Assembly (NCBI RefSeq): GCF_901538265.1 | Contig: NZ_LR593886.1 | Location: forward strand, 1,550,001-1,614,000 | DNA: 64,000 bases | Origin: Gemmata massiliana | GTDB taxonomy: Bacteria > Planctomycetota > Planctomycetia > Gemmatales > Gemmataceae | Direction of reading: 5' to 3' | Shown: positions 37,750 through 47,397 of the stretch, in pieces | Layout of the letters: every line of letters begins with the position of its first letter | How positions within the stretch are numbered: the first letter of the stretch is position 1 | Position numbers and translations under genes: made by a program | Notes under the pieces: model-generated | Told to the model about the DNA's origin: nothing | Database searches by the model: none | The model's input: only the letters and a program-made list of their open reading frames with translations

Positions 37750-40575
37750 TTATTTCTTGGGCTTCAGATCACCCAGGTCGGTCGTTTCGCCGGGCTTCAC
37801 GGTCAAGTCGGCCCGCTGGTGAAGGAGCTCGCCGCCTTTTTTCTCTGGGTGGAACCCGACAACGAGTCGGTACTGCTGGCCGGGCAGGAGCCCTTTGAGT
37901 TTGAACCGACCGTCCTTGTCGGCCTTGGTCTCGCGCCCGGTGAACCGTTGCCACGCGCCGGGGTGGATTCCGAACACGCCCCGGTCCGCGAACACTTCGT
38001 CGGGCAAGTTGTCGTACTTCTCGCGGGCGAGAACGAGCCACACGCGGACATCGGCCCCGGCCCCGGGCGCACCGTCCGCGTCGAACACGCGCCCGGAGAC
38101 CGAACCGAGTTTCTCCAGGGTGACGGTGACCGGCGTTTTGGCGTCACCGGACACGGCCGCGACCGCGCCGACCGTCTGCGCCTCATCGAGAAAGACCACG
38201 GCGCGCGTGCGCGACGACGATAGACCGGCGATCTTGAGCGTGCCCCCCGTCACCTGCGTTGCTTCGGGGGCCTCCGTGTGCCCGACCGCGAGCAGCTTGT
38301 CGGGCAGTTTCCCGTCGACGCCCCGAACCACGAGCGGGCGCGATTTGCCGGACGTCAGTGTGAAATCGTGCGTCAGCGTCTTCGGGTCTTTCGGGTCGAT
38401 GTTCACCGCGACCACCGCGTGCAGCGCATCGCCCGGGAACGGATCGACTTTGTGCTTGGCCAACTCGACCTGGGCGTTGAGGCGCTGGAAGGCGTCTTCG
38501 GGGCTGGCACACACGCCAAGCGCACCTTCACCGGGGAGGACGAGCACCTTGTAACGGCCGTCGCCGCTCAGTTGGTGCCAGTTACTGATGTTGACACTGA
38601 TTCGTGTGTCAGTGAGTTCCAGGTACTCCTTCGCGTGCGGGTTGTCGCGCGCCCAGGAATAGAACATCGACCCTTTGACCGGTTTACCGCCCGCGTCGAG
38701 CACGCGCCCGGTCGCGATCACTCCGCGCTGGACTTTCATGTTTGCGGGGATCTCACCCAGCCCCGGTGGGTCTTCGATCACCAGGTTCGTGTCGAAGTAC
38801 GGGGACGCGCCCAGCGACCCGGTGCCGAGCATGTACCGGATCTCCTTCCTCACACCCACGAGCCGGAACCGGCCGTCCTTGTCGGTCGTGGTCTCACAGA
38901 TGTTCGCGATCAGTTCCGCGACCTTCATACCGGGCACCCCGGCGCCGGTCTTCGCGTCGCGGATCGTCCCCACGATCGGGCGCGCCGGGCCGACACGAAG
39001 CGTGAACTTCGCCCCGTGCAGGCCGAACGGTCCGTGCTGTTCGAGCTTCGGTTCGAGAGCCCGTGTGACGACGCGCACCTGGAGGTGTTCGGTCGTTTCG
39101 CCGCGTGTGGTGATCCGTGCGGCGCGGTCTTTCCCGATACCGGTGATCTTGAACTTCCCGGCCTTATCGGTCACGACCTGCTTCGGCAGCCCGACGGCTT
39201 CGGCCGGGATCGAGTCCAGATCGAACAGCGACGTGAGCCCTCGTGAGCGCTGTTCCTGGTTCACCCGGACGAAATCGTCGAGCGCTTTGCCCGGTTTCGG
39301 GCGACCGATGCGCTCGATCGCGACCGGGAGGTTCGCAACGGGGAGCCCCTCCAGGTCGGTCACGCGCCCCTCCAGTGCCACCGAGTCTTCCTGGAGCGTG
39401 AGTTCACTCCGCATCGCGCCCGAGGGCGATGTTTTGGACGACAACTCGGCCCAGTCGGGGGCGAATCCCGGCGCGAATGCAACCGCAATGATTTTCTCAA
39501 AGGACTGCGGGACCGTTAGCTCGGCTCGCCCGTTTGCGTCCGTCGTTCCCGTAACTTGCTGCTTTCTTTCGGCCCAGACGCTCACGTTCGCGCCGGCTGC
39601 GGGTTTCCCGTCCGGCTTTTTGACTGTCACGGTAACGACCATCGGCCGCGGCTCGTTTCCTTTCACGTCCGCAGCGGCCGGTTTCGCATCGGGCCTCGCG
39701 GCCGGGGCCGGTTGTGGGGCTTTATCTTTCTCGTCGAGTTCGGGTGATTTCGCACTGCTCGCGGCCAGAACGCACGCCACTGCAACCAAGCCGAGTACGC
39801 CCGCGATCGTGTTCGTTAGCTTCGACAGGAGCGAAGAGGCGGTTACCTCCCGTGCGAGCCCGAGTGCCCGAGGGCGCGCCGAACCGCGCACGGCGTCCAA
39901 TACCGCTGTTACCGCGGAAGAGTTACTTGCACCTACGGGGGCACCGGCTGCCGCAGCTAGTAGCCCGACCGAGAGCGCGACCCCGCGCCGCGCGAGCCGC
40001 GTGCGAAGCATCTCTCGCCCGCGCTCCAATCGCCCCTTCACCGTGCCGACCGTGACCTTGAGGGCCACAGCCGCCTCGTCGCGCGTTTTGCCTTCCAGGT
40101 AACAGAGCAATAGAGGGAGCCGGTAGCGGTCCGGGAGCTTGTCGAGTTCGGCGTGGAGCAGCACGCACGCTTCGCGCCACGAGAGATCCGGGGCGGCGCC
40201 CGGGGTGCGGGCCTTCGCGTCTTTTTCTTTGCGGGTGCGGGCGTGGCCCGCGTCGCGCGCTTTGACCGCCACGCGATGCGCGACGCCGTACAACCACGGA
40301 CCCAACCCGGCGCGCCAGTCGATGGCCTTCGCGCGCCGCACGAGCACGAGGAACGTGGCCTGGAACGCATCGTCCGCGTCGTGTGCGTCCGGGAGCACTT
40401 TCGTGATGGCCGAGCGCACGAGTCGGTCGTGCCGGCGGACGAGCGCCTCGAACGCCTCTTCGTCGTGCGCGTCGAGGAAGCGTTCGAGCAGGTCGCGGTC
40501 GGTCGCGTCGGTTCCCGTCGAATCCGGTTCTTTCCGGAGCCGGGACGCGATCTGAGTGAGCGTGTGTGCGGGCAC
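37750..40575 (-). CDS. ECF sigma factor fused to carboxypeptidase-regulatory-like domains (1)
   Basis: A 941-aa fusion. Residues about 20-190 are an ECF sigma-70 factor: region 2 (FEALVRRHDRLVRSAI, DADDAFQATFLVLVRRA, WLYGVAHRVAVKARD) and region 4 (LPDRYRLPLLLCYLEGKTRD, VTVGTVKGRLERGREMLRTR). A hydrophobic helix follows near residue 245 (IAGVLGLVAVACVLAASS). The rest, probably periplasmic, holds several beta-sandwich repeats like the carboxypeptidase regulatory domain (VTVTVKKPDGKPAAGANVSV, VTDLEGLPVANLPVAIERIG). The GTG at 40575 is preceded by GGAGG 7 nt away. Such ECF fusions are a planctomycete speciality. Membrane anchoring implies release or signalling on an external cue, which is inferred. 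A paralogue lies next upstream. Confidence 0.9.
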   Translation of the reverse strand: MPAHTLTQIASRLRKEPDSTGTDATDRDLLERFLDAHDEEAFEALVRRHDRLVRSAITKVLPDAHDADDAFQATFLVLVRRAKAIDWRAGLGPWLYGVAHRVAVKARDAGHARTRKEKDAKARTPGAAPDLSWREACVLLHAELDKLPDRYRLPLLLCYLEGKTRDEAAVALKVTVGTVKGRLERGREMLRTRLARRGVALSVGLLAAAAGAPVGASNSSAVTAVLDAVRGSARPRALGLAREVTASSLLSKLTNTIAGVLGLVAVACVLAASSAKSPELDEKDKAPQPAPAARPDAKPAAADVKGNEPRPMVVTVTVKKPDGKPAAGANVSVWAERKQQVTGTTDANGRAELTVPQSFEKIIAVAFAPGFAPDWAELSSKTSPSGAMRSELTLQEDSVALEGRVTDLEGLPVANLPVAIERIGRPKPGKALDDFVRVNQEQRSRGLTSLFDLDSIPAEAVGLPKQVVTDKAGKFKITGIGKDRAARITTRGETTEHLQVRVVTRALEPKLEQHGPFGLHGAKFTLRVGPARPIVGTIRDAKTGAGVPGMKVAELIANICETTTDKDGRFRLVGVRKEIRYMLGTGSLGASPYFDTNLVIEDPPGLGEIPANMKVQRGVIATGRVLDAGGKPVKGSMFYSWARDNPHAKEYLELTDTRISVNISNWHQLSGDGRYKVLVLPGEGALGVCASPEDAFQRLNAQVELAKHKVDPFPGDALHAVVAVNIDPKDPKTLTHDFTLTSGKSRPLVVRGVDGKLPDKLLAVGHTEAPEATQVTGGTLKIAGLSSSRTRAVVFLDEAQTVGAVAAVSGDAKTPVTVTLEKLGSVSGRVFDADGAPGAGADVRVWLVLAREKYDNLPDEVFADRGVFGIHPGAWQRFTGRETKADKDGRFKLKGLLPGQQYRLVVGFHPEKKGGELLHQRADLTVKPGETTDLGDLKPKK

Positions 40576-40654
40576 CGTTCGTCCTCCGTCGGGAGCGTTA
40601 CTGGCACATATTCCCGGTTGGCGCTCCCGCGGCACGCGAACTTTTTGGGGCGGG

Positions 40655-43579
40655 CTACTGGTCCTTGCCCTCGGTAGAAATTTTAACGTCCCCGAGGTCG
40701 CGCACCTCGCCCGGTTTGAGGACCACGTTATCGAACCCGGGGACAACGAACCGCAGGTTCTTTTTCCCTGTAAATTGTCGAACTTCTCCCGTAACCGGCA
40801 CCCCGGGCGGGATCACCTCGATGCGCACGTTCCCGTCCTTGTCGGACGTGCCGTAGAACCCCGTGGGGCGCGTCTTCCCGTCGGTGCGAACGTGCCCGAC
40901 TACTGTGGCACGCGCGAGCAGAGCGCCGTCCGAATCGAGCAACCGGGCCGTGACGGTGGCGGTGGGTTGGAGTTTCACCACGACCTCCCCGGGCTTCGTA
41001 CCGTCGATCGTGAACGTGCCGGCCAGTTTGCGCTTCGTGTTGAGTACGATCCCGATTGCGGCCCGCTTCGGGTCGAGCGCGTAGAGCGTGACGCGGTCCG
41101 TCGGGAGGTCGCGGATGTCCTGCACGTCGGGGCCGTGCCCGGTGGTCATCAGGCTGCACCCGGTCAGCGGCTTCCCGTCGGGACCAACGAAGCGCGCGGC
41201 CGCGGTCACGCCCGGATCGAGTTTCAGATCGATCTTGAGCGGATCAGAATCCGCCTTCGGCGCGATACCAACATACGAGTCGTAGAAGGACCGCGGGAAC
41301 CCGAGGTGTGCGGACGCGAAGCTGTTCTTCGTCTTGTCGAACCACGACACCTCTTCTGCCCCCACACCGGGCAGGTACGCCCCGCGACACGGGTCACTGA
41401 TTCGCGCTGCGAGCAACCCGTCCCCCGGCAGAACCACGAGCTTAAACGATCCGTCCTTCGGGTCGCACGTGACCTGTTTCGGAATGGGGTACTTTGCGCC
41501 CAGGTTCGTGTTCGCGCTACTGGGGTGGTAATCGACGACCGCCGACAGCGGTTTCCTACTCTGCTTGTCCGTCACGGTACCAGACACGAGTACGCCGCGC
41601 GGTAACTTCATGTCCACCGTTCGGGGCTTGCCGTCTTCGCTGCTGGGTACGTCGCCGTAGAAGGCGATGTAGGGCTGGTCGTTCGGTGGGTCGAACCGGA
41701 GCATGTAGGGCGTGCGCCGCGGGTAGCCGGTGAGCGTGTAGCGCCCGTCCCCGTCGGTGAAGGTGATGTTGCGAAGGGGCGGGGGCATCGATCCGGGAAT
41801 CCAGGCGGCCGACGTAACGCGAACTCCCGCGAGCGGTTTTCCCGTGTCCGCCGCAGTAACGGTTCCGCGGACCACGCCGCCGGGGGCGACCGCGTGCGTG
41901 AATTTCGCCGGGTACACGTCGTTCGGGCCGATCGAGGGATCCCACGCGAGCCGGTTCGTGATGGTGAACTTCTCCCCGGGCCGGGTCATCACCTGGACGT
42001 AGTGCGTTTCGATCGTCGGCCCGTCCACGCGCAGCCCCACCACGCGCTCGTTACCCAAACCGGTCAGTTTGAAGTTTCCGTCTTTGTCCGTGGTGGCCGA
42101 TTGGGTGAGTTCCAGGTCGGTGGCGGGGATCGAAATGCCGACTTGGTGACGGTCGGGCGGGTAATCGGTGCCGGCCACGGACTTCAACCACGGTCCAAGG
42201 TCGCCAGCGATGTTGAAGAACACCATCACCGGGCGGACGGTCACCCCGGCCACGGGTTTGCCTTCGAGGTCGATGAGGCGCCCCTCGATCGGTACGTCCG
42301 TTTTCGCCAACGTTAGCTCAATGTTTTGGTTCCACTTGTCGCTGATCAGATCGCCGGTGTGCGAGGCGCCCGGGCCGAACCCATTCGCGAGGACCGTGAG
42401 ATTGCCCCACGGATTGAACGGGCGAAAGGGTGTGCGCCCGCGGATCACGACGTCGAGCTTGAACTTGCCGTCCGCGTCGGTCTTACCGGTGACCGGGGCG
42501 GGGTACAGTTCGGCCGGGTCCGCGTGGAACAGCCCGTGTGCGTTGGCCGGTTTCTGTCGCCACACCACGGTCGCTCCGGCTACGGGCTTGCCGGCCGGCC
42601 CCACGACGCGCCCGGCGACCGTCGCCGGCTCACCGGTACCAACCGCGTCGGGCGCGGTCACCACGGCCTTTGAGTTCGGAGCGGGCGCGTCCGCTTTCGG
42701 GTCGACCGATTTCGTGACCGGTAGTGGTTGTTGGAGCGGTTCGCTCTTCCCGGCGGCGTACAGGCCGACACACAGCGCGGCGACGGCGGCCGTACCGAGG
42801 AGGAATTTCGCGCTCGTTGTGAACGGAGTCACGGCTGGCCTCGCGAGTTCGAGTACGGGGGCCGGGGCGGAACCGTCCGCGACCCGGAGCGTGGCAGCGA
42901 ACAGTTCGGCGGACGCGGTCGCGGACGAGCCGAACCCGGCGAGCGCGGTCAACAGTCCGGCGCCGAGTGTTACCCCTCTGCGCTCCAGAGCGGCGCGGAG
43001 CTTCTCGCGCCCGCGCTCCAATCCGGCCTTGACCGATCCCGCGGTCCAGCCGAGTTGGGCCGCGGCCTCGTCGCGACTAAGGCCCTCGAGGTAGCAGAGA
43101 ACGAGCGGCAGCCGGAAGCGATCGGGCAGCGCGTCCAGTTCCTCGTGGAGCGCGCCGACGGCCTCGCGCCACGAGAGATCGGCCGCGGGTTCCGGTGCCA
43201 CCGAGTCGGCTCGCGCCACCGCGCCCTCGCGCCGGTCCGTTCGCACGCGGCTCCGGACGGCACGAACCGCGACCCGGTGAGCGACGGCGAACAGCCACCC
43301 GCCGAGAGAGGCGGAGCCACCACAGCGAATACGATTCGCCTGTTGGACGAGAACGAGGAACGTGGCCTGGAACGCATCCTCAACGTCGGCCGGCGCGGAG
43401 AGCACTTGGCGACAGGCGGCGAGGACCGCTCGCTCGTGCCGGCGCACGAGTTCGGCGAATGCCCCTCCGTCCGATCCCGACCGGGAGCGGTGGAGGAGCT
43501 GCCGGTCGGTCGCGGCGGTGAGGGACGGGTCGCGTGGGCGCAACCGGTGTGCAAGATGCGTGAGTGGCGTCCGATTCAT
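40655..43579 (-). CDS. ECF sigma factor fused to carboxypeptidase-regulatory-like domains (2)
   Basis: A 974-aa paralogue of the next gene downstream. The N-terminal sigma region is clear (FAELVRRHERAVLAACRQVL, VEDAFQATFLVLVQQANRI, LDALPDRFRLPLVLCYLEGL, WTAGSVKAGLERGREKLRAA). One helix near residue 240 (FLLGTAAVAALCVGLYAAG) precedes beta-sandwich repeats (VAGRVVGPAGKPVAGATVVW, GRLIDLEGKPVAGVTVRPVM, VSGTVTDKQSRKPLSAVVDY). The ATG at 43579 has GGAG about 8 nt upstream. The two ECF fusions are head-to-tail with a 79-bp gap, so they arose by duplication and then diverged. Confidence 0.9.
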   Translation of the reverse strand: MNRTPLTHLAHRLRPRDPSLTAATDRQLLHRSRSGSDGGAFAELVRRHERAVLAACRQVLSAPADVEDAFQATFLVLVQQANRIRCGGSASLGGWLFAVAHRVAVRAVRSRVRTDRREGAVARADSVAPEPAADLSWREAVGALHEELDALPDRFRLPLVLCYLEGLSRDEAAAQLGWTAGSVKAGLERGREKLRAALERRGVTLGAGLLTALAGFGSSATASAELFAATLRVADGSAPAPVLELARPAVTPFTTSAKFLLGTAAVAALCVGLYAAGKSEPLQQPLPVTKSVDPKADAPAPNSKAVVTAPDAVGTGEPATVAGRVVGPAGKPVAGATVVWRQKPANAHGLFHADPAELYPAPVTGKTDADGKFKLDVVIRGRTPFRPFNPWGNLTVLANGFGPGASHTGDLISDKWNQNIELTLAKTDVPIEGRLIDLEGKPVAGVTVRPVMVFFNIAGDLGPWLKSVAGTDYPPDRHQVGISIPATDLELTQSATTDKDGNFKLTGLGNERVVGLRVDGPTIETHYVQVMTRPGEKFTITNRLAWDPSIGPNDVYPAKFTHAVAPGGVVRGTVTAADTGKPLAGVRVTSAAWIPGSMPPPLRNITFTDGDGRYTLTGYPRRTPYMLRFDPPNDQPYIAFYGDVPSSEDGKPRTVDMKLPRGVLVSGTVTDKQSRKPLSAVVDYHPSSANTNLGAKYPIPKQVTCDPKDGSFKLVVLPGDGLLAARISDPCRGAYLPGVGAEEVSWFDKTKNSFASAHLGFPRSFYDSYVGIAPKADSDPLKIDLKLDPGVTAAARFVGPDGKPLTGCSLMTTGHGPDVQDIRDLPTDRVTLYALDPKRAAIGIVLNTKRKLAGTFTIDGTKPGEVVVKLQPTATVTARLLDSDGALLARATVVGHVRTDGKTRPTGFYGTSDKDGNVRIEVIPPGVPVTGEVRQFTGKKNLRFVVPGFDNVVLKPGEVRDLGDVKISTEGKDQ

Positions 43580-43751
43580 GGCGGTCTCCGGGGCACCTTC
43601 AAGATGCCCACGCGCCACTTAACGGCACACAGTTTTCCCGAATGAGGTGAAACTTATCTCGAAATGCTCGGCGAAGCGAATCTCAGGAAGGCGGGCGTCC
43701 CTACCGTCGCTCGCCCGTCTGAAACGTTCGTTTCGGATGTCGGTCAGAATA

Positions 43752-45404
43752 TCACAGCAGAATGACCCACGCGGCGGAAAAGAAGATCGCGATGCCGCTC
43801 ACGTCCACGACGGTCGCCACGAGCGCACCAGAAGCAATGGCGGGGTCGCCGCCGAGTTGCCGAATGATGAGCGGGATCACGCACCCGATCAGCGTGCCCC
43901 ACAGACAGATCCCGAGCACCGCGATCGAGATCGCCGCGCCGAGCCGCCACCGGCTGACCGGTTCGGTTCGGACCTCGCATTCCGCGGGGAACTGGTACTC
44001 CCACCCATCCGCGCTCTTCGTGGGAGCGTCGAGTCCCTTCGTGCCTTCCGGCAGCCGGACCCGCGCGTTCTTCTCCATCTTCGTTGTTTGTGGCGTTCCC
44101 GCATCGAGTGGCACGTCCCAGTATTTGGTGCCCCAGAGCGATGCCCCCTCTTGTGCGGGTAAGTCGGTCCCCGCAGGCACTCGAATGGAGAACGATTCGT
44201 TCACCTTCCGCGGGCCGCTTCGTGTATCGCTCGGGGTGAGTGCCCCGCGAATGAACGCGATCCCGCCCAGCGCCCCGCCCAGCGCCAGACCCATCATGAG
44301 TTCGCGGCGCAGCACGCGCTTCCAGTCGCGCGGGCCGACGAACCCCAGGGCCATCGCCCGCGTTACGAGCGTCGCGGCCTGTGTACCGGAGTTCCCGCCC
44401 GTTGAAATACACAGCGGAACGAACAGCGCGAGAACAACCACAGCCGCGATCAGTTCCTCGAACCGCTCCATTACGGTGAACGTGAGTAGTTCCGCGACGA
44501 ACAGCACGGCGAGCCATTTCACCCGGCTGCGCCACACGCGGTAGAAGCTCGCGTTCAGGTAGTCCCCCTCGATCGGCCCGACGGCCGCCTGGCGCTGCAA
44601 GTCCTCGGTGGCCTCCTCGCGCACGACGTCGAGTACGTCGTCGTGGGTGACGATCCCGAGCAGCCCGAACTGATCGTCCACCACGGGCGAGGCGAGGAAG
44701 TCGTACCGGGCGAAGAGTTGTGCGACCGCTTCCTGGTCGTCGTCGTACCGGAGCGTGACGAGGTCCGTTTCCATCAGCTCGCGGATGAGCGCGTGCCGGG
44801 GCGCGAGGATGAGGTCGCGGAGCGAAACGACCCCCAGGAGCCGGCGCGGGCTGAGCGACCCGTCGGCGCGCCGGAGCGGGTCGTCGAGGACGTAGATGTA
44901 GTAGATCGTTTCGCGGTCCGGCGCCTGCTGACGGAGCTGGTCGATGGCCTCGGCCGCGGTGAGCGTCCCGGGGAGCCAGGCGTAGTCCGTCGTCATCAGC
45001 GCGCCGACGGTGTTCTCGCCGTACTGGAACAGCGTCGCGATGTCCCTGCGGTCGGCCTCGTCCACCAATCGCATGATGGACTCGGTCACGCGCCCGGGCA
45101 GCCGGCGCAGCAGGTCCACGCGGTCGTCGTGCGACATCTTGCCGAACAGCTCGCCCATCTGCGGGCGCGCCTTCTCTGCCATCAGCACCTGCTGCTGCGG
45201 CGTGAGGTACTCGAAGATGGACGCCTGCGTGCGAATGCTCGCGTTACTGATGATCTCCCAAATCTGTTCCGGCGTGAGGTCGTCTTCGAGCGCTTCGGCC
45301 ACCGTCGCGGGGTGCAGTGATTCGCAGAACTCCCGCAGGCCCGCGGAGTTCTTCTCCGCGAGCATCAGCTTGATCTCGGGGCTGAATAGCGGGTGAACCA
45401 TCAT
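43752..45404 (-). CDS. mgtE: Magnesium transporter MgtE with an extra inserted domain
   Basis: A 550-aa MgtE. It has the helical N-domain (residues 1-130: HPATVAEALEDDLTPEQIWE), two CBS domains (about 135-260: GALMTTDYAWLPGTLTAAEA, GLLGIVTHDDVLDVVREEA) and five membrane helices, with the pore signature CISTGGNSGTQAATLVTRAM. Between the third helix (ending GIAFIRGALTP) and the fourth (LGAAISIAVLGICLWGTLIG) there is an insertion of about 95 residues, about 391-490, predicted outside or at the membrane surface. Typical MgtE proteins are near 450 aa and lack it. Intracellular Mg2+ gates the channel through the N and CBS domains. ATGs at 45404 and 45401 are both possible. Confidence 0.92.
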   Translation of the reverse strand: MMVHPLFSPEIKLMLAEKNSAGLREFCESLHPATVAEALEDDLTPEQIWEIISNASIRTQASIFEYLTPQQQVLMAEKARPQMGELFGKMSHDDRVDLLRRLPGRVTESIMRLVDEADRRDIATLFQYGENTVGALMTTDYAWLPGTLTAAEAIDQLRQQAPDRETIYYIYVLDDPLRRADGSLSPRRLLGVVSLRDLILAPRHALIRELMETDLVTLRYDDDQEAVAQLFARYDFLASPVVDDQFGLLGIVTHDDVLDVVREEATEDLQRQAAVGPIEGDYLNASFYRVWRSRVKWLAVLFVAELLTFTVMERFEELIAAVVVLALFVPLCISTGGNSGTQAATLVTRAMALGFVGPRDWKRVLRRELMMGLALGGALGGIAFIRGALTPSDTRSGPRKVNESFSIRVPAGTDLPAQEGASLWGTKYWDVPLDAGTPQTTKMEKNARVRLPEGTKGLDAPTKSADGWEYQFPAECEVRTEPVSRWRLGAAISIAVLGICLWGTLIGCVIPLIIRQLGGDPAIASGALVATVVDVSGIAIFFSAAWVILL

Positions 45405-45463
45405 CGCACCAAGCGGAACGCGGAACGAAATCCGAGGCCAGCAGCGGGGTGGGCAACCCGTAG

Positions 45464-46303
45464 TTACGCGAGCACGAGATTGTCGATCAGCCGGGTCGTG
45501 CCCAGGAACACGGCCACGGCCGCGACCGCGGGTCGGTCGAGGCGCGCGAGCGGTTGCAGCGTCTCGGCGTCCACGACCCGCGCGTAATCGACCCGCGCCC
45601 CAGGGATCGTGGCCAAGTCCGCGGCCAGTGCTGATTCCAGTCGCGCGGCGTCGATTTCCCCCGCCGCAGCGCGCACACGAGTCGCCTGGAGCATTTGATA
45701 GATGCGCGGCGCAACCGCGCGCTCGTCCGCGCTGAGGTAACGGTTGCGCGAACTCAGCGCCAACCCGTCGGCTTCGCGTATGGTGGGTTCGACGCGCACC
45801 TCGACGGGCACGTTCAAATCGCGCACCATCTGCGCGATGATGCGGGCTTGCTGGTAGTCCTTGGCGCCGAAGTGCGCGACGTCAGGCCGCACGATGTTGA
45901 ACAGCTTGAGCACGACGGTACACACGCCGCGGAAGTGCCCCGGCCGCGCGGCCCCGCACAGGTGGTCGCCCAGTTTCGCGACGTCCACGAACGTGACAGA
46001 GTTCGTCGGGTACATCTCCTCGACGCCCGGCGCGAAGATGAGGCTCGCGCCGGCTTCGCCACACAATTTTTGATCGGCTTCGATCGTGCGCGGGTACTTG
46101 GCGAAATCTTCTTTCGGGCCGAACTGCGTCGGGTTCACGAAGATCGACACGACCACGAACCCGCGCGCGGCGCGAACGAGTGCGGCGTGTCCCTCGTGGA
46201 GCGCGCCCATTGTGGGCACGAAGGCGATGGGCTTCTGAGCGGCGCGGGCCGCATCGACAGCGGCCCGCACGTCGGCGATCGTGGTGACAATCGGTGGGAG
46301 CAT
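45464..46303 (-). CDS. panC: Pantothenate synthetase (pantoate-beta-alanine ligase)
   Basis: A 279-aa PanC, joining pantoate and beta-alanine with ATP in coenzyme A biosynthesis. Signatures: FVPTMGALHEGHAALVRAAR near residues 28-46 (the HxGH ATP site), VSIFVNPTQFGPKEDFAKYP, FGAKDYQQARIIAQMVRDL and LALSSRNRYLSADERAVAP. Length is normal. The ATG at 46303 starts MLPPIVTTIADVRAAVD. The longer frame to 46534 runs into the CYTH gene and is not used. The CYTH gene lies 55 nt upstream. No panB or panD is near. Confidence 0.96.
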   Translation of the reverse strand: MLPPIVTTIADVRAAVDAARAAQKPIAFVPTMGALHEGHAALVRAARGFVVVSIFVNPTQFGPKEDFAKYPRTIEADQKLCGEAGASLIFAPGVEEMYPTNSVTFVDVAKLGDHLCGAARPGHFRGVCTVVLKLFNIVRPDVAHFGAKDYQQARIIAQMVRDLNVPVEVRVEPTIREADGLALSSRNRYLSADERAVAPRIYQMLQATRVRAAAGEIDAARLESALAADLATIPGARVDYARVVDAETLQPLARLDRPAVAAVAVFLGTTRLIDNLVLA

Positions 46304-46358
46304 TCCGACCGAACCTCGGTGTATGGGTCTCGAACCAGTACCGGGCGAACAGGGACGC

Positions 46359-46919
46359 TTATGCGGGCGCGTTTTGCGCTTCCAGCACCAAACCCAGATA
46401 GGAGCGCGGTTCTTTTTCCGAGAGGCCGAGTTCGGCAGCCGCGGCGAGCAGCACCGTTTTGGCCGCTTCGTACTGCGGTTCTTCCGCCTGGATTTCCAGT
46501 TCCACGAACTCGCCCACGCGGTCGACGCTGTCAAAACAGGCTTCGAGATCGAACCCCTCCCGGTGGAACTGGTAAACGCGGCGCTTTTTGCGGACCGTGG
46601 TCACCGGGCGGTACCCCAGCGCGACGAGCATCCGCTCCATGTCGGTCGCGGTCGCGTCCCCGTCGCCGAGCGGAACCTCGATTTCGGGTCGGGTCTTGGT
46701 CTCGGTGTCGCGCCGCGGCCCTTTGTACGTGAGGCAGTTTTTCGCGCCGATGCGCCGGAGCCGGAACGCCTCGTCGCTCGCTTTTAGGTCACGGTCGGGT
46801 GCCTGGAAGTACAGGTCCACGTCGGTGCGATCCTGGACAAGCGTTGCGCCCCAATTCAGAAGCGTCGCGACCGCGGCGGTGCGGTCCGCGTTCCGGTACT
46901 TCACTTCGACTTCGAGCAT
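46359..46919 (-). CDS. CYTH-domain protein (class IV adenylate cyclase / triphosphatase-like)
   Basis: A 186-aa CYTH fold protein. The defining ExExK motif is MLEVEVKYR at the N-terminus. Further strands carry the phosphate- and metal-binding charges (EAFRLRRIGAKNCLTYKGPR, RPEIEVPLGDGD, VRKKRRVYQFHREGFDLEA). It could make cAMP (CyaB-type) or hydrolyse a triphosphate, and the sequence does not decide which. The ATG at 46919 is right before ExExK. Longer frames only add a linker. Adjacent to panC and probably co-transcribed with it. Divergent from the Rieske gene. Confidence 0.85.
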   Translation of the reverse strand: MLEVEVKYRNADRTAAVATLLNWGATLVQDRTDVDLYFQAPDRDLKASDEAFRLRRIGAKNCLTYKGPRRDTETKTRPEIEVPLGDGDATATDMERMLVALGYRPVTTVRKKRRVYQFHREGFDLEACFDSVDRVGEFVELEIQAEEPQYEAAKTVLLAAAAELGLSEKEPRSYLGLVLEAQNAPA

Positions 46920-47039
46920 CGTCTCTCGTGGTTGGGGTTCCTGTTTAGCCGCCACTCGAAGGGCGCGAAGCCCGACCACCGGCTAAGATATTTTGGTACA
47001 GTGATTACGGACATCTGCCAAGTTTACGGAGTGCGTGCA

Positions 47040-47363
47040 GTGCCCCAGCGTGTGACGGTCGCGAAAGTGGCGGACATCCCGGACGGCGGGAGCGTGGTGG
47101 TCAACGTTCTCAAGCGAGACGTTGCCGTGTTCAACGTGAACGGCTCGTTCTTCGCCGTTGATGACTTCTGCCCGCACATGGGCGCGTCACTGTCGGGCGG
47201 GTTCGTCGAAGACGGGTGCGTGACGTGCCCGTGGCACTTCTGGCGGTTCCGTCTGTCGGACGGGGCCTGGGCAGACAACCCTAAACAGAAGATCGGCGCG
47301 TATCCGATTCACGTTGTCGGGGACGACGTGCAGTTGGAACTGCCGGACCTGCCGGTTGTGTAA
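47040..47363 (+). CDS. Rieske [2Fe-2S] protein (NirD-like ferredoxin)
   Basis: A 107-aa Rieske domain. Cys44/His46 (FCPHMGASLSGG) and Cys63/His66 (TCPWHFWRFRLSDG) bind the 2Fe-2S cluster, in the short form seen in small nitrite reductase subunits and ring-hydroxylating ferredoxins. The GTG at 47040 is used because GGAG lies 8 nt upstream. The open frame runs back to 46932. It is followed after 34 nt by a small cytochrome c, so it may be part of an electron-transfer pair. The partner oxidoreductase is not in view. Confidence 0.88.
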   Translation: MPQRVTVAKVADIPDGGSVVVNVLKRDVAVFNVNGSFFAVDDFCPHMGASLSGGFVEDGCVTCPWHFWRFRLSDGAWADNPKQKIGAYPIHVVGDDVQLELPDLPVV

Positions 47364-47397
47364 CGGACCGTGCCCCAATTTCGACGGGACCAACACC

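Noticed and set aside
40575..40746. Upstream extension of ECF fusion 1
   Set aside because: The GTG at 40575 has GGAGG upstream. The extra 57 codons overlap the neighbouring gene and lack sigma-factor sequence.
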